The notes beneath the pieces are model-generated. The model did no database searches. It saw only the letters and a list, made by a program, of their open reading frames with translations, and was not told where the DNA came from. The translations under genes and the position numbers were made by a program. Shown here in pieces: positions 40,881 to 51,000 of a stretch of DNA of 64,000 nt. This stretch comes from Prorocentrum cordatum (lineage: Eukaryota; Sar; Dinophyceae; Prorocentrales; Prorocentraceae). Every line of letters begins with the position of its first letter. The stretch's first letter is position 1. The DNA is taken from assembly GCA_963575745.1 (NCBI GenBank), contig CAUYUJ010018538.1:562076-626075 (forward strand), written 5' to 3'.

Positions 40881-41883
40881 ACACACACACCCATACTTTG
40901 CGTCTTCAACCCGTGACCTCCCTCGTCTACCGTGGCTGCGCCGCTGTACCGATGTGCGCGCAGGGGCCTGTGCCAGACAGGGTCCGTTCCCGCCAACGGA
41001 GTGCTCACTCTCGCTCGGGCACGATCCGGACAGCGGCCCGCCTCAGCCAGCGTCTGCCAACCACCTCCACCTCCCTCCTCCTCCTCCTCCTTCTCCTCCT
41101 CCCTGATACCTCATTCCCCACCTCCTCCTCTCGTCGTCCCTTCCTCCTCTTACTCCTCGACCTCATCCCTCCTGTTGCTACCTGCCGCTCGCCCTCCCAA
41201 GACGCCTCCCGCACCGTGAAGCCCGGGTGGAAATGAGCGCGATTGCGACAAGTCTCAACTACGCCCCCTGGGGCCCTTCGTCCTGCTCCTCCAACTGCTC
41301 CACCCGTCGAGCGCGGCCCCACCGACTCGCTCCGTGACGAGCCCCCTTCCGTTCATTACGGCCCTCTCGCCCTCGAGGCCCACCTCTGGCCGCTGGCCCA
41401 CGTCTCGGATTCGGTGTGGCATGTCCTCCTGCAGCCAAAACAGAGGCAAACAAGATCTAAACGCAGTCCAGATAACTCGAAAGAGCACGAACAGTCGTCA
41501 CCCGAGCCGGGCGCTCTGACGGAGTCCATTCATCGTGTACGCACTGTTTCCTCGAGGGCTCGCCGTAGACAAAAAATGTGATGCTTTTCCCATTCTCCGC
41601 GGAAGCGACTGTGGCCGGCCTCCCCCACGCCCCGCGCCCCCCCTCCCACTGCTCACGGCAAGATTCGCGGCGGCACCGTCTTGGAATGCGCCATCCGGGG
41701 GGCGCCCGTGAGGGTCCCCGCCCCGATCACACAGGGGGGCCCCCTGGCACTGGGCTTGTGGCCAGGGGCTCCGCCTCAGGTTAGGAGGCAACTACTGGGA
41801 GGTTTTCGTTGGAAAGAGTTAGGAGGATTAAGAAGCCCACTTGTGAGCTGTTACGCCGGAGTGGGCCTCGGATCAAGCAAGAC
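40881..41883. other. No gene recognised
   Basis: Contains a CTC-rich run (41075-41165) and GC-rich DNA with short open frames on both strands and no domain. Confidence 0.5.
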
Positions 41884-41945
41884 TAAGCCGGATTAAGCGG
41901 GATTAAGCGGGATCAAGCGGGATTCAGCGGGATTAAGCCCGATTT
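41884..41945. repeat. 10-bp tandem GGGATTAAGC
   Basis: About six units with single-base changes. Confidence 0.85.
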
Positions 41946-42227
41946 CGGACCAGGGCAAAATCAGAATTTGACCTCCCAGGAGTTGCATCCGAACTCAGGC
42001 ACCGCCTGGGCCTGGCACCCTCCTGCGGCGGGGGGTCCCGGCGGCTCTCCTGGCGCACAGCGCGGCGCGCGCTGCTCACGGTGCACGTGGCGCACCACTC
42101 CCTGGCCAGGCCGCCTTCGTGCTCGATGCGTTCACTCAGGAGGCCTCGGCCGAAGCATTCGACGAAGCTGGAGTTCTGCCAAGCCTACCCCCCCCCCTCC
42201 CGGCCCACCACCTGTTGGAGTCCCGAA

Positions 42228-42404
42228 ACGGTGCGGTGACAGACCGTGCGGTGACCTCGAAATCCCCCAAGACCTCACCGCACGGTCCGTCACCGCACGG
42301 TCTTGGGACCGCGGAGGCCCCAGTCGCCCGAGACGTCCTCGGAGAACGACCCGAGTGCCAAAACCGTGCGGTGACCCCGAATCCCCACCGACTCACCGCA
42401 CGGT
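42228..42404. repeat. Inverted array of the 12-mer ACCGTGCGGTGA
   Basis: Two direct copies (42228-42254) face two inverted copies (42275-42302), giving 26-bp arms with two mismatches around a 20-nt spacer. A second pair, at 42363-42374 and 42393-42404, has perfect 12-bp arms. Confidence 0.8.
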
Positions 42405-43370
42405 GTGGTCACCCTCCCCATGTTTTAACACATTTTTTTGTTCCTCAGCGCTCACGCGAAGGGCCCGACCCGTACACCAGGCGGAGGGCGGCGACCCGGG
42501 CTGGCCGGGCGCCCGCAGCACCCCGCGGGCTGGCTGGCGGCGGCGGCACCCCGCCAGGCAAGGCCTGCCCAGGGCCAGCGCCATCGACCCCCGCCGGCGG
42601 CGTCGGGCAACCACGCGGCGTAGACGGCGCCAGACCAGCTGGCGGGCGTTGCTGCCAATAGGTAGAGAGGGCACCGCGCTTGCAAGCTGCGCCCACCGTC
42701 TGGCGCCGGGCCGTCGCACCCTGGGCGGCGCCAGACGTGCGCTCGGTCTTCTGGCAGATCTTCGAGCGAGCCTTCTGCGGTGTGATGTTTCGCTGCCCAG
42801 CGCGTGATGGGAAAAAACATTGGAATTGGAATCACCGTTCAACCGAAGTAGGGAAACGAACTCTATGCACCGACACTTTTCCCGACCCTGCGCTGCAATT
42901 CGCAGCCAGGAACGCGGATTCTGGCGTATACGAGATCCTGGTGTATACATTTTTCGTTGCTTTCCCGGGGCATCGGGGACAAAAAGTATACACCACACCA
43001 CCCCAGCGTCGCCCCCGACCCTCGAAGAGTCCTGGGAAACGGCCCGCCACTGGCAATGCATACGTTCCAGCTTCCGACGAGAGCCTCCCGCAGGCGGGCA
43101 TGGTCTGGCATCCCCTGGGGGAACCGCCTCCGGCGCGAGGTCCCTGCAAGCACGCCGCTGCCTCATGGGTTGGCGGCCCAACGCTTCCGAGACGTATTCT
43201 TGAAGGGGCCCTGAGACACGCAAATACATACACACAAGTAAAAATATGCCCCATGTGTTCCTATATATTCCCTACCTAGGCTCTGCCTACAAGGGATTTA
43301 GTGTAACTCGCCCCGGGCGGTTCCCCCGGCATCCGCCCCGCGGTTCCCCCAGTTGCGTCCCCTGGGTACA
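42405..43370. other. No gene supported
   Basis: GC-rich DNA. A minus frame near 42700-42460 is hydrophobic in part but has no motif. 43200-43300 resembles 47325-47390, part of a diverged paralogous segment. Confidence 0.4.
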
Positions 43371-43374
43371 CCCA

Positions 43375-43610
43375 GCTTAGCTTAGCTAAGGTAAGCTTAG
43401 CTTAGCTTATCTCATCTTAGCTTAGCTTAGCTTTGCCTAGCCTAGCTTGGCTTGGCTTGGCTTCGCTTCGCTTAGCTTGTATCATCTTAGTTTAACTTAG
43501 CTTAGCTTAGCTTGGCTTAGCGTAACCTAGCCTAGCTTAGCTTAGTTTAGCTTAACTTCGCATAGCTTAGCTTACCTTAGCTTGGCGCAGCATTAGCACA
43601 ACATAACATA
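43375..43610. repeat. (AGCTT)n pentanucleotide repeat
   Basis: AGCTTAGCTT repeats with single-base drift and a few CATAG units at the end. Confidence 0.9.
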
Positions 43611-44016
43611 GCATTGCATAGCCAAACATAGCTGCTAATGTTGCTTTCCTAGAGGCTCCAACTCCTAGGTCGGGTCGCGCTGGGATAAGTTTCTAGGTTT
43701 TTGTCTTCCCCTCCCCAATTCCAAAGTTTTTCCACATTTTCCTGGGAATCGACGATTAATTCCCCACATCCAAAGTGGGGTTCTCGTTTTCTCTGGACAC
43801 CCCGCGCAGGAACAGGAACCCACCATCATCATCATCAGCATCACTCATTCCTCACTCACTCACCCACTCATCATCCCTCCCACACTCACTCACTCACTCA
43901 CTCACTCACTCACTCACTCACTCACTGACTCATCAGCACTCACATATGATGATGAGTGCGCAAGTGAGAGAGCGTGATGATGATGATCATCATCATCATC
44001 ATCATCATCATCATCG

Positions 44017-44052
<36 letters not shown>

Positions 44053-44118
44053 CCAGTCAATCAGTCAGTCAGTCAGTCAGTCACTCACTCACTCACTCAC
44101 TCGCCTTGGGCCTCGTCT

Positions 44119-44580
44119 GTGAGTAAAGTATGAGGAAGTCTCAGGCGGGAGCCCCCTACCTACGGGGCCCGCGGATCATGCTACTAATTCGAGCGGGTCA
44201 TCCAATTTTTGTAACTGTCGCCACTTTGGGGCTCTCGCGCTGCCAGAACGCCACTCCCAGGCCACATTTGTGAGTGAATTGCGACGAAGTCTCAAGCGGG
44301 AGCCCCCTCCCTATGGGGCCCACGGATCATGTTATTAATCCGAGCGGGTCATCCAATTCCTGTAACTGTCGCCACTCTGGGGCTCTCGCGCTGCCAGAAC
44401 GCCACTCCCAGGCCACATGTGTGAGTGAATTGCGACGAAGTCTCAAGCGGGAGCCCCCTCCCTATGGGGCCCGCGGATCATGTTATTAATCCGAGCGGGT
44501 CGTCCAATTCCTGTAACTGTCGCCCCTTTGGGGCTCTCGCACTGCCAGAACGCCATTCCCAGGCCACATTTTGAATGCCC
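44119..44580. repeat. 151-bp tandem repeat, 3 copies
   Basis: AAGTCTCAAGCGGGAGCC (first copy AAGTCTCAGGCGGGAGCC) begins at 44136, 44287 and 44438. Confidence 0.9.
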
Positions 44581-44740
44581 GGAGCCAACTGTAAGCCACT
44601 TCGTGTTCTTTGTGCTCCCAGAACACCATTCCCGGGCCACATTTTGAATGCCCGGAGCCAACTGTACGCCACTTCGTGTTCTTCGTGTTCCCAGAACACA
44701 ACTCCGGGGCCGTTTTCTGAATGTCCGGAGCCAAAACAGG
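44581..44740. repeat. 73-bp tandem repeat, 2 copies plus a partial
   Basis: GGAGCCAACTGTAAGCC or its variant begins at 44581, 44654 and 44727. The unit shares CCAGAACGCCATTCCC-type sequence with the end of the 151-bp unit, so it derives from it. Confidence 0.85.
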
Positions 44741-45384
44741 AGGGCGAGGTCGGGGGCAACGTAGGGAGCGGGGGGAGGGCCCGCGCCAGGGCGAAAAGAA
44801 ATATACGCAGAAGAGACAGCCAGGACACCTCACCAACCACGAGGACGACGGTGAGGGCTTTTCCAGATTCGCCCAGAGGATTCTCATGCGGGGTCCTTCC
44901 GTCGGAGTAATTGTGTCTGTGTGTTTTTCCCCCTCCTGAATCCTGTCGAACTCGTTGGCGCCTCATGGGTTGGCGGCACTGATGTCGTTGACAAGTGTCC
45001 TTCCAAAGTCGCTGCTGATTCAGTGTCCTGTCAAGGTCGCTTATACCGCATGGACTAGCGACTCGATGCTTCTGGGAAATGCAACCTTAAACTATTCAGG
45101 TCTTTTTCGACGTACCATGCGTAATTAGCGAAAAAGCTCCAGTAAGGTATTCTGTGACACCGTTCGTGCTTGTTGGTGTCGCCGTGCAGGGCGTCGCAGA
45201 CGCGAGCGACGCACCTACGTCGTGAAATTTCGAGGCCGCGACGCGCGCCGATATGGCACCCCCGCCTTTGCGGATAAGAGTGACGGGGCCAAGGGGGAGA
45301 GGAAGGGGAGGGGGAAGCGGAGCTACGATCAGGCGTTTCTTCAGGCAGTCTCCCTCCCCAGTGCGCCCTCACAGCATTACAGCG

Positions 45385-45560
45385 TGCCCTCCCAGCGCGC
45401 CCTCCCAGCGCGCCTTCCCAGCGTGCCCTCCCATCGTGCCCTCCCAGCGTGCCCTCCCGGCCTGCCCTCCCCGCGTGCCCTCCCGGCGTGCCCTCCCGGC
45501 GTGCCCTCCCTGCGTCGCCCTCCCGGGGTCGCCCTCCCGGCGTCGCCGTCCCTACTCCGG
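45385..45560. repeat. 13-bp minisatellite GTGCCCTCCCGGC
   Basis: About 13 units. Because 39 bp is 13 codons, both strands stay open and show a 13-residue period; no domain supports a gene on either strand. Confidence 0.85.
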
Positions 45561-45996
45561 CCACGCGTGCCAGAATCATGCAAGACCGTTTGGGCCCCCT
45601 CACTCTGATGGCAATTTGGGATGTGCCGGCTTTTCCGCGGGTGACGGCCTTCAGGACTCCAGTGAGCCCGACGTCGCCCCTGGAGCCGTCCGCGTTGTTC
45701 TCTGCAGGCCTGGGTTGACTGCTGTTTGGGCTGTCGTTGGTCCCTTCTGCTTCGCGGCCATGCAGCGGTTGTTCTCCAGGCCTTGGGCCCGGGACCTGGC
45801 ACTTGCGCTCTCGATGACGTTGCATTGTTTCCCGTCGTGCTGCGTTCCTTCCCTGTTGCGCCTCCCTCTTCTTTCGTACTTCCTCCTCTTAGTCGGTTAC
45901 TTGGCGTCGCCGTTCCGCCGCCCCCTGCCGCTGGCTCGTGCCTGGAGGGCCTGGCGCCCCATGGTGCAGAGAGGCTGCGGCCGGAACAAGGCTTAG

Positions 45997-46153
45997 GTCG
46001 GGCATGTCCCCCTATAGGCGGATCTTGAAACATCAAAGGCACCCCGAAATTATTCCAACATAGTACAAATTATATAGAAAAAACGTCCCCAGGCTATTAT
46101 AATGATTCTTATTATTATGATTGCATACTCCTCCTGTAGAGGGACATGCCCGA
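45997..46153. mobile_element. MITE-A copy flanked by AACAAGGCTT (possible introner)
   Basis: Well-preserved ends GTCGGGCATGTCCCC and GGGACATGCCCGAC. AACAAGGCTT occurs just outside at 45985-45994 and 46160-46169, with a few filler bases. Read on the plus strand, AACAAG|GC...AACAAG|GCTT gives a GC-AG intron of 175 nt (45991-46165) whose removal recreates the single-copy site, the same logic as MITE-B at 9996. Flanking coding sequence is uncertain. Confidence 0.6.
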
Positions 46154-46344
46154 CTTCAAAACAAGGCTTCCCCCATCGGTTCTCGGGGTGAAGCCTTTCG
46201 GGCGAACAGGGCGGCGCAAGATGCTGCCCCGCCGAGGCCGACTGACCGACCCCTCCTCCTTGCGAGCGCGAATGCGTGTTGTGCACCCGCACGCCCTGAG
46301 CACGTCCAGCCGCGCGACGACGGAGCAGGCGAGCACGACCCTGG

Positions 46345-46500
46345 AAACCGCTCCTCCCCTCCTCCTCCTCCTCCTCCTCCTCCTCTTCCTCCTCCGCCTC
46401 CTCCTCCTCCTCTTCCTCCTCCTCCTCCGCCTCCTCCTCCTCCTCCGCCTTCCCCTCCTCTCCTCCTCCTCCTCCTCCTTCTCCTCCTTCTCCTTGTCCT
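46345..46500. repeat. (CTC)n-rich microsatellite
   Basis: CTC and CTT triplets with CGC interruptions. Confidence 0.9.
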
Positions 46501-46686
46501 CAGCTCCCCTGCGGAGGGACTCGCGATGTGATCCTGGTCCAGCGCTTGGTGCTGCCGTCATCCAGGTTCAGGACGAAGCTGCCGTCCGCCTGCCGCTGCG
46601 CCTCGCCCCAGGGTTGTATAGGGCGCGCGCGGGCGGGAGTGGCGGCGGAAGGAGGCGAGCGAAGCGACGAGGGACGCTGCCATCCT

Positions 46687-47037
46687 CTCGCTGTGAAAAA
46701 ATCACGACGAAGGGTTCTTGCTCACTCGCGGCCCGCAGGGGGTCGCGGGTCAAACAATGGAGGCCTCCTAGATGGGGTCGAAGTAGATGGGGTCGGAGGA
46801 TCGCGCCACATCGCCGATACATCGGCGATGTATCGGCGATGAAACGTCGACATCGGCGATGCATCGGCGACGTCGGCGTGAAGCAGATCAGGCTCCACAC
46901 CGAGCCGCATCGGAAATGAATTGGCGATGCGGCGCAATCCGATCCCATCTGGGAGGCCTAGATCGCTGTGAAAAAAACACGACGAAGGGTTCTTGCTCAC
47001 TCGCGGCCGGCAGGGGGTCGCGGGGCAAACAGACGCA
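46687..47037. repeat. 72-bp direct repeats flanking a MITE-C copy
   Basis: CGCTGTGAAAAAATCACGAC to GGGGGTCGCGG at 46687-46757 recurs at 46966-47037 with few changes. Confidence 0.8.
46785..46950. mobile_element. MITE-C copy (166 bp)
   Basis: Ends AGATGGGGTCGGAGGATCGC and the reverse complement of AGATGGGATCGGATTGCGCC. CATCGGCGATG palindromes fill the interior. GGAGGCCT lies on both sides (46760-46767 and 46953-46960) and could be an 8-bp target duplication with filler. Confidence 0.7.
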
Positions 47038-47475
47038 CTATTTCCAGTCAGTGTTCGAGAAAACGAGTTAGTCTTGTCCTGGCCAAATCTGGTCACCAAA
47101 ATTCTCTCCAGCCCCCTAGGCGCAATCCGTGTGAAGGATGTGCCAAAATTGGCCTCTGGACGCCGGCTCACTGGGCAACCGGGGAGCCAACCAACCAGCC
47201 AACCAACCAACCAAACAGCTTTTCCTGGTGCATTTTTACCGCTGGGCCCAAAGTTATTCCTGTCCGACCTAGAATGCCCGCGGGGCGGGGAAGGCGGGAT
47301 GGAATGGAATGGACGCAATGGAAGAGGCCCTGGGACACACAAACAAATAGACACGAATAACAGGATTCCCCCGTATTCTCCCAGATGTTCTGGGTTTTTG
47401 TCTTCCCCCCCAATTCCCATATTTTCCCATGTTTTCTGGGGAATCGACGATTCATTGTGTCTGTGTGTTTTTGTT

Positions 47476-47490
47476 CCCTCCTGAGCAATG
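47476..47490. repeat. Target-site duplication of the LINE (3' side)
   Basis: CCCTCCTGAGCAATG, identical to 54634-54648. Confidence 0.9.
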
Positions 47491-48014
47491 TTTTTTTGAT
47501 CTCCACGGACCCACCGCAAAGTGCAGGCAACTGGCAGGGCGGGACCTGCCAGCACTGAAAGACCTCGCCTCGGCGAGAGCCGCTATGGGGAGGGGGCTTC
47601 GCGAGTTCCTTTCGGAGCGCCCACTATGGCCCCCTCCCCGCACGGATCGACCCTCGGCTCGGGCTCCCACTGTCTGGCAGACATGCCAGAGACAGTGCAC
47701 AAAAAGAAATAAACTCTCCAAACAATAGCCAAACCTGTCACAGGAGGCGTAAGACAGGCAAGGACAGGCACCAGCTGACACTCTCAGCTGGAAAAAGTCG
47801 GCAACGCGGAGAGCATCCTGAGCGGACAGGCGGTCGCCGCTTAGGTCGCGAGCAGCAACCTATGCCACAACAGCCTGAAAGCCAAGGAAGCAAAGCACGG
47901 CCGAGGATAAGATTGTGAGCAGAAACTGTAAGAAAGGGAATGGCTCCGAAGGCCAACGCACGAACAAACGGTTCAAGCCTGCCAAAAGAGAAAGGCAGGC
48001 GAGAACGCAGAAAT

Positions 48015-51000
48015 TCAATCCGAATCCCCCGACCCCGCCTCCACAGTCCCGCCCGTTCCCAGATCGTCCGCTTCGCAGCGGAGAGACTCAGCAATGCGAT
48101 TCAAGCACTCCCTGGTGGCTGGGGCCGAGGCGACCACATCACACGAGGAAGAGCTGGGCGCAACGCTGCAGTTATGAGCACTGGCAGTGGCTGGAATAGC
48201 TGGCACTGTGAGGCTGGGACGCTCTTGCCCTCCAGCGCTGGCAGCACTGCCAGACTGGCCAGAAGGCGCAGAGCTAGAAACGTCTTCCTCCGAAAATTGA
48301 GGATTCGAAACCAAATATGAGTTGAAGCAACGAACAAGCGAGGTGTCATCAACTGTGACACCTTTGCTGGACTTGGAATACTGCGGGTGAATTCCCTTGC
48401 ACAAGGCGGCCCAACCCTGACGACCCGCACGGGTAGGCTTCTTGCAAACTTCGCCAAGGCCTCGAATCCTGCCACCTGTGGAGTGGCATTTACATTTTAG
48501 GCATATGAAAAGCACTGTCTTGTCAGAGCAGTCGAAGGCAACAGTCCTATGCCCTAGAGCATCTTGCCTAGCCGCATGCAGCTTAGAATCCTGGGGGCAC
48601 CTTCCAGGGGGAGGCCGTGACGAGCCCCTGCTCCCTCGGAGGCATACCGCACACCTCCAGACGTCAGCCCAGACTTCCCAACGATGGCCTACCTTACTGC
48701 GGGAGCTAAAATGCTCAGCAGGAGGAGGAGGGAGATAGGGAACGTCGAGAGAGAGCTTCGGCCAAAGAGGAAGCAAGTTAGCAGCAAGGATGCAATAACC
48801 CCTGGCCGCTTCCACAAGCTTGTCCACATTGGCAAGTTCAGTCGGGTCAGATGGGTGGAGCTGCAGGGCATGTTTGGCCCCCGCATCCGCATCGGCATTT
48901 CCACGCCTGAGGAAACGTTCTCTCTCGGAGATGCCCTCCTGGTGCACATCTAAATGAGCTTTGACCTTAACAATTCCTTCCAAAAAACGGCCCTCAAAGT
49001 TGTTGGCACACATGATCATTCCTGAATAAGACCTCTTGCCCGAGTACCTCTCGGGCAAGGGCAATGTGCTGTGAGACACAGCGTTCGCACAGTCCGAATA
49101 AATTGTGGTCGGCAACACCAATAACTGTGCGGCGACACATCTGGCAGCGTATTCAGCCGCCTGAGGCGTCTGAGGAAGATGAGCCCAAACAGGGCCTCTC
49201 GCCTCTCCAAGGCACGTGCCATCCTCAGCATTCATAGAAATCGCATAAGCAGCTCTAGACAATTCCTTGATCGGGTGGCGCTGACAGGACCCATCTATGA
49301 AAACGTGCCCCCACATCTCCCCGTTCACTGGGACCCTGGGACCTTCAGGGCTAGGAAGCTCGTCACTATGCCAGACGAACTGAAGGGCATTAGTTCCCTC
49401 CTCAACAGGACGCGGCAACACGTCAGCGGGATGAGCGAAAGCTCCTCTAGTATAAAGAGCTCGCACATGAGGGTCAGGTTCCGCCTGAGCTGTCCACACG
49501 GCGATGGCGTCTAGCACGACTGAGGCCGGGACCAGCTGAGTCCGCGACTCTTGGACTTCCTTCGCCGTGCACTGCCAAAGCCTGTGAAACACTGAGTCGG
49601 GCGCGGCAGAGCAGAAAGGACAAAGTGGGTCAACCTGATACCCACATGCCAAGGCCTTGTCCGCAGACCAAATGGCATCACAAGAGCAAGCCCGAATCCA
49701 GCCCCTCTGAGCTGGTGAGAACTTCTTACTGACACAAGCAGCTCTGGGAATGTCCAGACACGCCCTGCAATCGAGCCCCCATTTACCGCCAAGATCCCGC
49801 TCGAGCCCACGCATGTAGGCCTCCTTACACAAAGTGTCCAACAATTTGGGGGGGATCAGGCCGAGCTGCAAACGATAACCACGGTCGTCCAAGATAGTGG
49901 CATAGTCAACCATGGTCCACCCGAGGCGAAGGAGGGTAAGGCGAAGGGCAGACACGGGGCCCTTAACAGTAGGCCAAGTGACCCTAGGCAGCGCAAACAC
50001 ACTCCTGAAGCCGTCTCGGAGCTCCCTATGAGGAATGGACCAGGGGAACTCACGAGTTTGGGCCAGCCAGACCTCTTTGCTCCAGCGCAGGATGGGGGCC
50101 GAAGCAGCTCGCCAGCACGGGTCGTCCGACAAAAGGCTGACCGCCGTGAGAGACCTACTTTTAGCAAAAGGCCTCACAGTCTTGAAAGCTTGCCGCCTCA
50201 TGGTAAGAAGAACCTGGTCGCTCGCCCCCAGGATGTCCGCCCCATAGGCCCCTCCAGGGAGGGGGCCCGCGGCGAACACTCTGAGGGCTTTGCGACCAAG
50301 GTAACCTGCCTGACGCTTGAGACGACGGGCTTTCCTGCAGAGCAGCGCCACACGGCTCTTGAGCTTCGAGCTCCGCCCTGAGGCCCTGACCGAGGTGCCA
50401 GCACAGTTGTCGACTCCGAGGTTCACAGTCGAGGCAGTGAACTTGCCTCCAAACTGTCCCAGGGCCGCAGCCAGCGCGGTGGCCAGGCCTTTGGAGGACG
50501 CAACGGTACAAATCTTGTCAAGAGCAAGCTGACAATTCATCTCATTCTCATCAGTAATAGCATGATGAAGAGCGAGAGAGACGGTAACAATGGACGAGAT
50601 AACATGCTCTCTGGACCCCGTGCAAGACACTCCAGTGTCATCAATATATATGTCAAAATCAAGGGAGGGAACAGAGGGGAGCTTATCGAACGAAGACAAA
50701 CCATAAATGCGTATATGAGTGGTGGCCATGCTGCAGCCAGCGATGACTCCTTTCCGCACAAAGTGCGGCCCATCCAGGAGGCCAGCGATGGAGACAAAGC
50801 GGCCACACCTATACGCATAAAGGGTAAGCCTAGTCAGCACAGTCGGGAAATTGTGAAGGTGGCAACGCTGCTCTAAAACGTCTAAGTCAATCGTTTCATA
50901 ATACTTAAGCATATCATAGAAGACGCTGGCACTCTCTTCCTTTCTAGAGGTCCCCGTCTCAGAGCGAAACGATTGACGCCAGACCACATCCGCAGCTCCA

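Larger units (their letters stand above)
43762..44907. mobile_element. 1.15-kb insertion flanked by a 5-bp duplication TAATT
   Basis: 43690-43757 aligns with 47388-47445, and the same paralogous sequence resumes at 44908-44945 (matching 47447-47482). The extra 1.15 kb is bounded by TAATT at 43757-43761 and 44908-44912; the paralog has a single TCATT there. The insert holds (ACTC)n at 43855-43925, (CAT)n at 43977-44055 and the 151-bp and 73-bp tandem repeats. No terminal inverted repeat or gene was seen, so its class is unknown. Confidence 0.55.

Noticed and set aside
43375-43610. (AGCTT)n as a telomeric repeat
   Set aside because: It is not the TTTAGGG-type repeat known in dinoflagellates and lies inside the contig among other microsatellites.
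45253-45996. Plus-strand frame with a hydrophobic stretch (SYFLLLVGYLASPF) as a membrane protein
   Set aside because: Most of the frame is the 13-bp minisatellite and the minus strand is equally open; nothing fixes the strand.
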